NCBI GenBank assembly: GCA_903873395.1
Contig: CAIQOJ010000027.1
Coordinates: 1 to 43,887 of the forward strand
DNA length: 43,887 bases
Direction: 5' to 3'
From: an uncultured Acidimicrobiaceae bacterium
GTDB taxonomy: Bacteria; Actinomycetota; Acidimicrobiia; Acidimicrobiales; RAAP-2
Shown: positions 8,728-16,049 of the stretch, piece after piece
Position numbering within the stretch: position 1 is the stretch's first letter
How the letters are laid out: the number at the start of each line of letters is the position of its first letter
Made by a program: the position numbers and the translations under genes
The notes under the pieces: model-generated
What the model was told of the DNA's origin: nothing
The model's database searches: none
The model's input: only the letters and a program-made list of their open reading frames with translations

Positions 8728-9510
8728 ATGCAAGCAACAGACGAGGATGACGTGGAAGGCCGAGCCACCGAGGGCGAGGAAGTCAATCTCTCGGAAGCGC
8801 CCCTGACGGGGCGGTTCCACGGGCGTCCTAGCGCATTGCCGGTCAAGGCCCTTCTTGCCACAGTGGTCGGGGTTGTCGTGGTCGCTGCTGCCGCATGGGT
8901 GCTGTTGGCCGGCCAGACCTATCAACCTCCATCAGGCACCCAAGTCGCCGTGCCCTTGGGTAAGGCGACCGTCAACGGACACGTTCTCCCCCATGTCGCC
9001 CTCAACTTCTCCACGTATCCATTCTCCAACGGTACGAACGACGGAGCACCTGTCCACCCCGGCGGTAACCGCACATGGCCGGCCACGGGTCCCACTCCGA
9101 ACTTCCAGGTCCCAGCGAATGCACTGGTCACGGTGACCGTTCGCCAGTATGACGGCGGGGCGGCACTCAATGACCCGTGGTTCGCCACCGTTCGGGGCAC
9201 GATCGGGAACGTAGCCACGATCGATGGACGCGTGGTCCACGCCATCAACCCGAATCGCGTCGGACACTCGTTCCTGCTTCAAAGCCTGCCAGGCGCGGCG
9301 TCCGGGTTCTTTGTGAACGTACCGTTTCCCGCCGTCAACGGCGACTGGGCGGATAGCGGCAAGCACCGCACCATCGTGTTCGACTTCGTGTCGGGACCCA
9401 AGGGAACGTACGTGTGGAACTGCGAGTTTCCCTGCGGACAGATGATTGCCTTATTTGGTTCAGCCATGAGCACATTTGGCTACATGTCGGGCTATCTCCA
9501 TGCCGTCTGA
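8728..9510 (+). CDS. Membrane-anchored cupredoxin-like protein with degenerate CuA loop
   Basis: A 260-residue protein if started at ATG 8728; TTG 8665 or GTG 8668 would give a longer acidic N-terminus. A cytoplasmic acidic segment is followed by one membrane helix at about 41-62 and then an extracytoplasmic beta-rich domain. Near the C-terminus a cupredoxin core is visible, with a 'VGHSFLLQ' strand (potential His ligand) and C232-E-F-P-C236-G, similar to the C-x3-C-G loop of oxidase subunit II. The His and Met that complete a CuA site (C-x3-C-x3-H-x2-M) are Ile and Phe here. It overlaps the next gene by 11 bases and is therefore part of the oxidase operon. It may be an electron carrier, an assembly factor or a second subunit II-like chain. 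Confidence 0.75.
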   Translation: MQATDEDDVEGRATEGEEVNLSEAPLTGRFHGRPSALPVKALLATVVGVVVVAAAAWVLLAGQTYQPPSGTQVAVPLGKATVNGHVLPHVALNFSTYPFSNGTNDGAPVHPGGNRTWPATGPTPNFQVPANALVTVTVRQYDGGAALNDPWFATVRGTIGNVATIDGRVVHAINPNRVGHSFLLQSLPGAASGFFVNVPFPAVNGDWADSGKHRTIVFDFVSGPKGTYVWNCEFPCGQMIALFGSAMSTFGYMSGYLHAV

Positions 9511-10342
9511 GACCTCTAATGGGACGGGGTCTCCCTCGTCGGATGATCAGGCCGCAGCGACCCAACGGTCCGACGGTCACCTTGCCGACGGAGCTGCTCG
9601 ACCCTGGGCGTTCGCCGTGGGGGTCGGAGTGGCGGTCACCGCGGCCGCAGCCGTGGCCGCAGTGGTACTGCCTGGACGGGCTCTCCCTGTTGCGGCATCA
9701 AGTACGGCCACCGATGCGGCACACACGATCCGTCTCTACGGTCTCCTCGCCGCACCGGTGCTGGGCGCTGTGGTTGGGACAGCTGCGGCCAGCCTGATTG
9801 GAAGGCGCACGAACAACTTGGACGAGCCACCGCCCGATGCACCTCCCGCATCGGGTCGGCCGGCGACCATGGTGGGATTCGCCTTCACCGCTGTGCTCGT
9901 CGTAGCCGTCGTGGCCTGGGGCCTGGTGACCCTGACGCCATCAGGAGCCGCAACTGAGGACCCGTTGACGGTGCGGGTCACCGGCCACCAGTGGGTCTGG
10001 ACCTTCGCATACTCAGGCACCAAAGTTGTCGGCACGAATCTCGTGCTGCCGGTCGGTCGGTCGGTCGCGTTCGAGGTCACCTCGAGCGACGTCACCCACG
10101 GCTTCCACCCGGTCGGGCTCGGCACTCAGGTTGAGGCAGCACCCGGAGTGACCACCGAACTACGGGTGACCCCGAACAAGCTCGGGCCGCTCACGGTGCA
10201 GTGCACTCAGCTCTGCGGCTTGCTGCACAGTGCAATGGTCACGCACGCCGAGGTGGTAACACCATCCGCCTTCGCCCGATGGCTCGTCACCCAAGGGGTG
10301 GCACCAACAGTGGCCCGAACCGTGGCTCGGGTAGGTCCATGA
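9500..10342 (+). CDS. coxB: Heme-copper oxidase subunit II with intact CuA site
   Basis: A 280-residue subunit II. ATG 9500 is used because the alternative TTG 9476 lies well inside the previous gene. Three hydrophobic segments precede the extracytoplasmic cupredoxin domain, one more than the usual two. The entry motif 'VTGHQWVWTFAY' matches the conserved W-W-x-F/Y electron-entry region. All CuA ligands are present: H200 in VTHGF, then C235, C239, H243 and M246 in CTQLCGLLHSAM. The Glu of the usual CSE-C is Gln. The protein should therefore accept electrons from a soluble donor and pass them to subunit I. Its TGA overlaps the ATG of subunit I (ATGA), which indicates translational coupling. 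Confidence 0.93.
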   Translation: MPSETSNGTGSPSSDDQAAATQRSDGHLADGAARPWAFAVGVGVAVTAAAAVAAVVLPGRALPVAASSTATDAAHTIRLYGLLAAPVLGAVVGTAAASLIGRRTNNLDEPPPDAPPASGRPATMVGFAFTAVLVVAVVAWGLVTLTPSGAATEDPLTVRVTGHQWVWTFAYSGTKVVGTNLVLPVGRSVAFEVTSSDVTHGFHPVGLGTQVEAAPGVTTELRVTPNKLGPLTVQCTQLCGLLHSAMVTHAEVVTPSAFARWLVTQGVAPTVARTVARVGP

Positions 10343-12285
10343 CCACGGCACTGAAGCTTGATTCAGCTAGCACTCCGACCACCTGGTCGGACCGGGTCCG
10401 GGCGCGCCAGGGTGCTGTCGCCGGACTCGTGGTGGGCGCGGTTGCTGCCGCAGTTGCTTGGACTGGCGCACACGTTGCCTTCGAAGTGGGCAACTGGGGC
10501 ACCGACCGGGTCACCGCGTTGACCTCGATCGCCTGGATTCTGGGATTCAACCTGGGCGTCGGCACCTGGAACCCACCAATTGGCTGGCTGCTCGGCTGGA
10601 CGACGGACCCCGAGCTGGAAGCAACAGAAGCGGGGGCGGCCGGCGGTCGCAGCCGATACCTGAGGTTCTGCACCGACCACAAGGTGGTCGGCATCCAGTA
10701 CCTCGTACTTGGTCTGACCCTGCTGGCCGTCGGAGGGGTGGGTGCACTCTTGATCCGCACCCAGCTCTTGTCCCCCCACTCAACGTTCCTCGGACCCACC
10801 GCCTATGGCGACGTTGTCACCTTGCACGGCCTGAGCATGGTCATCGGGGCGCTCCTGCTCCTCATCGGACCGTTCGCCAGCTTTGTGGTCCCCCTCATGA
10901 TCGGGGCGCGATCGGTGGCACTGCCCAGACTCAACGCCATGGGCGTGTGGATCATGGCGTCCGCCGCTGTCTGCCTGATCGCAACAGTGGTCATCGGCGG
11001 CGCCGACGTGGGCTGGACTACCTTTGCTCCCCTCGCAGATCAGGCATCTCCGGCCATGACTGCACTGGCCATCGCCATGGTCGGTCTCGTCGCGTGCGTG
11101 ATTCTGTCAGGCATCTCCACCGTGGCCACCGTGGTCACCATGCGGGCCAAGGGCATGACGATGCAACGTCTGCCCGTCATGGCATGGGGTTCGCTGGTCG
11201 CAGCAGCCTTGGCCGTGGCCACCATGGCAGGCCTGCTGCTGGTGATGACGTTTGTCCTGACCGACCGAACGATGGGAACGTCGTTCTTCGTGCCCCCATG
11301 GGGATCGGGCGGGCTCTACGAGGTCATGTTCTGGACCATGGGCCAGCCGCTGCTCTATGTGCTGCTGATCCCTCCGGCGGGCGCTCTCTTGGAGGTGGCC
11401 TCAAGCTTCGCCCGCCGCCCCGTGGTCAATCCCCGGGCGATCGTGGTGTCGTTCATCGTCATCGCCGCCATCTCCTTTGTCACCCTCGGGCACCACCTCT
11501 ACACAGCCGGGCTGTCACCAGCCGTCGCAGGGGCCAGCATGGCCCTCACCGAACTGTTCGCCCTGCCCGTGGGCGTCGTTGTGCTGTGCCTGCTCGCCAC
11601 CGTGTGGCGCGGCAGCATCTGGGCTCGTCTGCCGTTGTTCTTCGTCTACCTGTTCCTGTGGGATCTGGTGATAGGCGGGGTCTCCGGTGCCCTGCTCGGT
11701 AACCCCACGACCGACCGCTCCTTCCACGGCGGCATGGTCGTCACTGCGCACCTCCACTTCATGATGGTCGGCGCTGTGCTGGTCGGCGCTGCAGGCGGTC
11801 TCGTCTACTGGTTTCCGAAGTTCACCGGACGCATGCTGGACGAAAGGTCAGGACGTGGCGCCTTCTGGCTCATCGCCTTCGGTATCCAGTTGACCTTCCT
11901 CGCCCAATTCTGGGCCGGGGCCGAGGGAATGGCCCGACGCGTGGCCTGGTATGAGCCGGGGTTCCAGACCGCCAATCAGATATCGACCGTCGGTGCCTAC
12001 CTGCTGACGCTGGGCTGGGTGGTGCTCGTGTGGGCGGGAGTTTGGTCGGCTCGCCATGGGCGCCCTGCCCCCGCTGACCCGTGGCGGGCACGCACCCTCG
12101 AGTGGCGGACCCCTACCCCGGTGCCGCTCCGCAACTTCCCGGTGGCTCCCGTACTGAGCGAGGACCCGGAGGCGACCTACTCGGCATGGACCGACTCCTC
12201 AACGCCCGGTGCCGTCCCTGTGGGGGGCCATTCGAACACCGGTGCGGGAAGGCCCAGCGCTGGCGAAACGGGAGGTGAGGACTGA
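10339..12285 (+). CDS. coxA: Divergent heme-copper oxidase subunit I with altered active site and proton channels
   Basis: A 648-residue protein that overlaps coxB by four bases. Two extra hydrophobic segments (about 24-95) precede the conserved 'TDHKxxGIQYL' start of the normal 12-helix core. Kept residues are H163 (TLHGLSM, low-spin heme), H385-H386 (LGHHLYTAG, CuB pair), H471 and H473 (AHLHF, hemes), and the 'ARRVAWY' propionate arginines. Changed residues by motif alignment to A-type enzymes: the helix-VI motif GHPEVY reads G335-Q336-P-L338-L-Y340. The first CuB histidine is therefore Gln and the channel Glu is Leu, while the Tyr position is kept. The D-channel GAPDMAFPR reads GARSVALPR (Ser192). 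The K-channel PTGIK reads PVGVV (Val414). Membership in the superfamily is certain. O2 versus NO reduction and proton pumping are open. Confidence 0.93.
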   Translation: MTTALKLDSASTPTTWSDRVRARQGAVAGLVVGAVAAAVAWTGAHVAFEVGNWGTDRVTALTSIAWILGFNLGVGTWNPPIGWLLGWTTDPELEATEAGAAGGRSRYLRFCTDHKVVGIQYLVLGLTLLAVGGVGALLIRTQLLSPHSTFLGPTAYGDVVTLHGLSMVIGALLLLIGPFASFVVPLMIGARSVALPRLNAMGVWIMASAAVCLIATVVIGGADVGWTTFAPLADQASPAMTALAIAMVGLVACVILSGISTVATVVTMRAKGMTMQRLPVMAWGSLVAAALAVATMAGLLLVMTFVLTDRTMGTSFFVPPWGSGGLYEVMFWTMGQPLLYVLLIPPAGALLEVASSFARRPVVNPRAIVVSFIVIAAISFVTLGHHLYTAGLSPAVAGASMALTELFALPVGVVVLCLLATVWRGSIWARLPLFFVYLFLWDLVIGGVSGALLGNPTTDRSFHGGMVVTAHLHFMMVGAVLVGAAGGLVYWFPKFTGRMLDERSGRGAFWLIAFGIQLTFLAQFWAGAEGMARRVAWYEPGFQTANQISTVGAYLLTLGWVVLVWAGVWSARHGRPAPADPWRARTLEWRTPTPVPLRNFPVAPVLSEDPEATYSAWTDSSTPGAVPVGGHSNTGAGRPSAGETGGED

Positions 12286-12950
12286 TGGCCGTCACGGACA
12301 CCGTGGAACCTTCACTCCCCTTTGATGACGACATCGACCCTGCCCGTCAGAGGACGATCACCCTGCTGGCCGTGTGGTTGTTCGTCGGATTCGATGCCAT
12401 CCTCACCGCTCTGACCGTCGGGGCCTGGGCCTACCTCCGGAGTAGCGAATCCCCTCACCTGTGGCGCTTCATCGGCTGTACGCCGGCCCACCCCTGCTTG
12501 ACCCCCGGGGGCTACACCGTCCCCGGTCCCGTGCCCCTGGCTGGCACCTTCCATCTGGCCGGCGTGATCGCCGGGGCGCTCCTCCTCGGAGCGGCAGCCT
12601 GGCAGGCAGAACGGGCAGCCCGATCGGGCAAGGCATCCCGATGGACGGGGGGCTGGGTTGTGATCGCCGTGCTGGCCGTCGTCGGCGCCCTGGGCATGCT
12701 TGCCGTGGCCTACAAGGGCCTCCTCTTCAACCGGTTCGACGGCGCCTACTCCACCGCTTACTGGTACTTCCTGGTCTCGTGCGGCGTTCACCTCACCGTG
12801 GCTGGCGTGGTGCTCGCCGGGTTCGCCAACCGAATCCGGCTCGGGCGAAGTGGGGATGGCACAACGACGTTCCGTGCCATACGGATCTTCGCCGGATGGA
12901 CGGCGATCGCCGTGACCGTCCTCTGCATCGTGGCCTCGGTCGGCGGATGA
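12285..12950 (+). CDS. coxC: Heme-copper oxidase subunit III-like membrane protein
   Basis: A 221-residue protein with about five membrane helices. It starts at ATG 12285, which overlaps the TGA of subunit I, with GGAGGTGAG just upstream. Hydrophobicity, length and the 'WYFLVSCGVHLTVAGVVLAGF' type helix near the end match short subunit III proteins (residues ~165-185). A hydrophilic loop 'CTPAHPC' at about 66-72 has two Cys that may form an extracytoplasmic disulfide. Subunit III stabilises subunit I and may guide O2. Its 3' end overlaps the ATP-grasp gene by four bases (ATGA), so all five genes look co-translated. Confidence 0.88.
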   Translation: MAVTDTVEPSLPFDDDIDPARQRTITLLAVWLFVGFDAILTALTVGAWAYLRSSESPHLWRFIGCTPAHPCLTPGGYTVPGPVPLAGTFHLAGVIAGALLLGAAAWQAERAARSGKASRWTGGWVVIAVLAVVGALGMLAVAYKGLLFNRFDGAYSTAYWYFLVSCGVHLTVAGVVLAGFANRIRLGRSGDGTTTFRAIRIFAGWTAIAVTVLCIVASVGG

Positions 12951-14242
12951 CGATCACTGGCGAGCCCGACTCGCCCATCTCCGGGGTCCGGCCCACACTG
13001 GCCGTCGCCTACGACGTATCGTCGTCCTCCCCACTGGAGATCGTCGATGCCCTTGACGGCGCCTGTGAACTCGTGTGGGTGGTCGACGGGTCCGATCCCC
13101 GGCTGGGTTCGTGGTCTCGGCTCCTGCCGAGGCTCGGCCGAGTTGTTGACGTCGCCGATCGAGACTTAGCAGTCGTTGCCGGTGAACTGGCCGGGATCTG
13201 CGTGGACGGGGTGGTGGCATTCACCGACAGCCAGCTGCCGATCGCCAGTCGATTATGCGAGTTGCTCGGGTGCGAAGGTAACTCTGCCCGGGTGGTCCGA
13301 GCCCTCACAGACAAGGTAACGCAGCGGGAAGTGCTCGCCGAGGCAGGTCTGCCCGGACCGCGTGTTGTCGCCATTGACGCCGGGTTGTCGGTCGCCGAGG
13401 CCGTGTGCCGCACCACTCACCTCTCCCACCCCGTGGTGATCAAGCCCCGTCGGGGAAGCGGCAGTGAGCACACGGTGCGTGCCGACGACCCTTGTTCACT
13501 GAGCCATGCCTAGCACCAAGCGCTGGAACGGCCCGAGTGTTCCGATCTGATCGTCGAAGAGTGGCTGGGAGGGGCGGCTGTTGCCCCTCTGGGTCCCTTC
13601 GCCGATTACGTTTCGGTCGAAGCGGTCGCTCAGCGCGGCGAGATCATCCCCCTGGCCTTGACCGGCAAGTTCGCGCTAGCTGAACCGTGTCGAGAGACGG
13701 GCAACTTCTTGCCCCACCTCGAAGGGACTGACACCGCTCGCGCCGTCATCGACCTCGCCGTCAAGGCCGCCACCGCCTTGGGAGTGCAGTCAGGGGTCCT
13801 GCACATCGAGGTGAAGTTGACTCCGGAAGGGCCGGCGATCATCGAGGTGAACGGCCGCGTCGGCGGAGGAGGAATTGACGCTCTCTACTCTGCTCAGCGC
13901 GGCTGCTCCCTTACCCGCGTCGCCGCCGCAGTAGCCGTGGGCGCACCTCTTGATCTCCCGGCCTTTGACCCGATCCCGTCACCGGGTCCCTTCACCTATG
14001 CCTACTTCGTCCAAGCCCCGCTCGAGGCGCAGCGACTTACGGGACTTGGCAACCTGGAGGCCGTGGCTGCTTTGGATGGGGTGGAGACGACCGCCGTCAA
14101 TCGCACCATCGGCGACTATCTCGATTGGCGGTCAGGGAGCATGGGCTACCTGGTGTCGGTGCGGGGCACGGCGGCGAGTTCTGAGGAGTTGGCCGAAGTG
14201 CCCGGACTCGTCGATGAACTTCTCGACATCTCGGTCGAGTAG
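12947..14242 (+). pseudogene. ATP-grasp ligase-like gene interrupted by one in-frame TAG
   Basis: The frame from ATG 12947 is continuous to TAG 14240-14242 except for a single TAG at codon 189 (13511-13513). ATP-grasp features lie on both sides. Before the stop there is 'HPVVIKPRRGSGS', the ATP-binding Lys strand with its Gly-rich turn. After it come 'DLIVEEWLGG', 'GVLHIEVKLTPEGPAIIEVN' and the metal/phosphate loop 'EVNGRVGGG'. Uninterrupted it would be ~431 residues, the size of carboxylate-amine/amino-acid ligases of the ATP-grasp superfamily. The split could be a point nonsense mutation (CAG to TAG fits the context), a sequence error, or readthrough. GTG or TTG restarts after the stop, for example TTG 13658, would give only the C-terminal half. 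The substrate is unknown, and its coupling to an oxidase operon is unusual. Confidence 0.8.
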
Positions 14243-14295
14243 AGAACGGGATCCGCCAAGCGGACAACCGTGCCGCTGGGCCTGGCTCCGGCTGG

Positions 14296-15483
14296 TCAGA
14301 ACCGCTTCACCATGGTGAGCAGTTGGGCATTGTCCACGTAGAAGCGATTGTTGTTGGCCATGAGTTGGCCGCCGAGCACATCGCGTACGTTGCGCTCCAC
14401 GCTGAACTTGGAGTCCCGTTTGTATCCGCTCAAACCGCAGACCGTCAGGGCTCGCAGCACCACGTCGGCGCTCAACGTGGTCATCGACAACTTCAGATCC
14501 CGCATCTCGAGCACCAGCGACAGGTCGTCTTCCATGGCTGCTCCGGTGCCCACTGCCTCGATATGGGCGATGGTGTCGGCCAGGACGGCCCGGGCTTGGC
14601 CCAGTACGACGAGCATTTCGGCAAGACGGAGAGCCGACGGAGGGGTGGTTCCGATCGACCGCCGTGCCTCGGCCCGCACTGAGGCGTGGGCTGTGGCCGC
14701 CGCCGCCTCGGCGATCCCCAGCCACACCGAGTTCAACGTCGCCGCCGTGGCAGCCAGGCCGGTGCGATTGACCACCGTTGACCACGTGTCGGTCAGCACC
14801 ATGTCTTCGCGCTCGTCGACCACTAGGCGATACCCCGAACTGCACGTGCCTCGCAGCCCCATGGTGTCCCAGACCCCGGTGGGCTCCACGGAGAAGCTGC
14901 CCGGTCCGCAGATCAACATCACTTGGTCGGTCTCGGCAGCCTCCACGTCGCGACGGCAGTTGACGGTGATGGCGTCTGCGTAGGCGGCGTAGGACAGCGC
15001 CAACACATCCTTTTCGAGGTGCACCATCCCGTCTCGGTGCTCCAGGCCGCACAAACTGCGGCCGACATCGCCGCCTAGTCCCACCTCACTGTTGGCATTT
15101 GCCATCAACACTGATCCAGTCGCCACCCGACCCAAGAGGTCCTGCAGCGCATCGGTCTCCCCGTGGTGGATGAGGTAGGCCACCTCGATCTGGTGCATTG
15201 CGAGCACCAGGGCGCTCGAAGCGCAGTGGGAGGCCATGGCCCGGATCGACTCCGAGATGGCAGCCAAACCTGCGCCCTCGCCTCCGAGGGCGACCGGCAC
15301 CATGGACCCGAGCAGGCCCGAGGTCCGCATGGCCTCAGTGGCCTCGGCCGGAAACCGCCCCTCGCGGTCTACCTCGCCAGCATGAGCACCGGCAACGGTG
15401 GCGCCCACCTGCCAAGCCCTTTTACCCAAGTCCGTCTTGCACCATCGGGGTGCATCGACCATCGTGCCGTTGCTCGTAGCCAC
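14296..15483 (-). CDS. Acyl-CoA dehydrogenase-fold protein lacking the usual catalytic Glu
   Basis: A 395-residue flavoprotein-like chain with the three-domain ACAD layout: an N-terminal helical part, a middle barrel ('VLMANANSEVGLGGDVGR' region, 'GVWDTMGLRGTCSSGY') and a C-terminal helical domain. The middle-domain 'TMGLRGTCSSGYRL' matches the W-x-G-xR-xTxSxxxxF region that contacts FAD. In the C-terminal region, where the base of medium-chain enzymes sits in YEGT, this protein reads L-M-A376-N-N, so the Glu is absent. The reaction may be non-dehydrogenase or may use a base elsewhere, as in isovaleryl/long-chain enzymes. GTG at 15483 is supported by AAAGGA upstream. It converges on the ATP-grasp gene. 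Confidence 0.85.
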   Translation of the reverse strand: MATSNGTMVDAPRWCKTDLGKRAWQVGATVAGAHAGEVDREGRFPAEATEAMRTSGLLGSMVPVALGGEGAGLAAISESIRAMASHCASSALVLAMHQIEVAYLIHHGETDALQDLLGRVATGSVLMANANSEVGLGGDVGRSLCGLEHRDGMVHLEKDVLALSYAAYADAITVNCRRDVEAAETDQVMLICGPGSFSVEPTGVWDTMGLRGTCSSGYRLVVDEREDMVLTDTWSTVVNRTGLAATAATLNSVWLGIAEAAAATAHASVRAEARRSIGTTPPSALRLAEMLVVLGQARAVLADTIAHIEAVGTGAAMEDDLSLVLEMRDLKLSMTTLSADVVLRALTVCGLSGYKRDSKFSVERNVRDVLGGQLMANNNRFYVDNAQLLTMVKRF

Positions 15484-15824
15484 CGTTCCGTCCTTTTATT
15501 CATCCGCCGTGCCGCTTTCGCCGCTGACGTGTCGGCAACCCAACCTATTGGCCGAGTTTCCACACCTGTTGTTCGGAACTATCGGCAGATGAGGATCATT
15601 TCCTGAGAACTGATGCTAAATCCGACTCATGGCACGACAGGCTGGACGTACGGTGCTCCGCCTAGGCCGTCGCCTTGCCCTTGAGGCGTGGGGACCTTGA
15701 GGAGGCCCTGGTGAGCGGTCCAGGTCGCCTCGGCCGCTGATCGGGAGACCATCTGAGAGGTTCCTGGGACATCAACGGCGTGATCCGGCCGCCACGATGG
15801 ACGAACGACGTAGGACCACGAAAA
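15484..15824. other. 341-base gap without a recognisable gene
   Basis: This lies between the acyl-CoA dehydrogenase-like gene start and the tRNA-Gly terminator. Frames here have no conserved motifs, and one minus-strand frame is only a translation of the tRNA and its terminator. A promoter for the minus-strand gene must lie within the first ~100 bases, but I cannot pick one with confidence. Confidence 0.5.
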
Positions 15825-15858
15825 CAGTTCAGAGGCCCCCGAAGGGGCCTCTGAACTG
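15825..15858 (-). terminator. Rho-independent terminator of tRNA-Gly with UUCG tetraloop
   Basis: A perfect 15-bp stem (15825-15839 with 15844-15858). Read on the minus strand, the loop is TTCG closed by C-G, an exceptionally stable tetraloop, followed by TTTT at 15824-15821. The stem begins inside the encoded CCA of the tRNA. Confidence 0.9.
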
Positions 15859-15932
15859 GAGCGGACGACGGGATTCGAACCCGCGACCCCAACCTTGGCA
15901 AGGTTGTGCTCTACCAGCTGAGCCACGTCCGC
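15857..15932 (-). tRNA. tRNA-Gly (GCC anticodon)
   Basis: A complete cloverleaf on the minus strand. The acceptor stem is GCGGACG/CGTCCGC, the D arm is GCTC/GAGC with AGCTGGTA, the anticodon arm CAACC/GGTTG has the loop TTGCCAA (anticodon GCC), and the T arm is GCGGG-TTCGAAT-CCCGT. The discriminator is U, and the 3' CCA is encoded (15857-15859). GCC reads the Gly codons GGC and GGU. Confidence 0.97.
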
Positions 15933-16002
15933 GTGAATTTCCTACCCTAGCAGTTGCCTCGCCCTGTTCGGTAGGCCAGCACCGTCAACCGTGCCGTGGC
16001 AC

Positions 16003-16028
16003 CGACCTCCGGGGTCGACCTCCGGGGT
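16003..16028. repeat. Two tandem copies of a 13-base unit
   Basis: The unit cgacctccggggt is repeated exactly, in the gap downstream of the WS/DGAT gene and upstream of tRNA-Gly. Each copy contains GACC...GGTC, so small hairpins are possible. It may help end the dut-WS/DGAT transcript, but no T-tract follows. Confidence 0.6.
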
Positions 16029-16049
16029 CGCCACGAACGACGGACGTCA

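Noticed and set aside
10458-11702. A 414-residue plus-strand frame
   Set aside because: It is the alternative frame of the subunit I gene, Arg/Gly/His-rich and without conserved sequence.
15627-15926. A 99-residue minus-strand frame
   Set aside because: It is a translation through tRNA-Gly and its terminator ('EHNLAKVGVAGSNPVVR' is a classic tRNA translation artefact).
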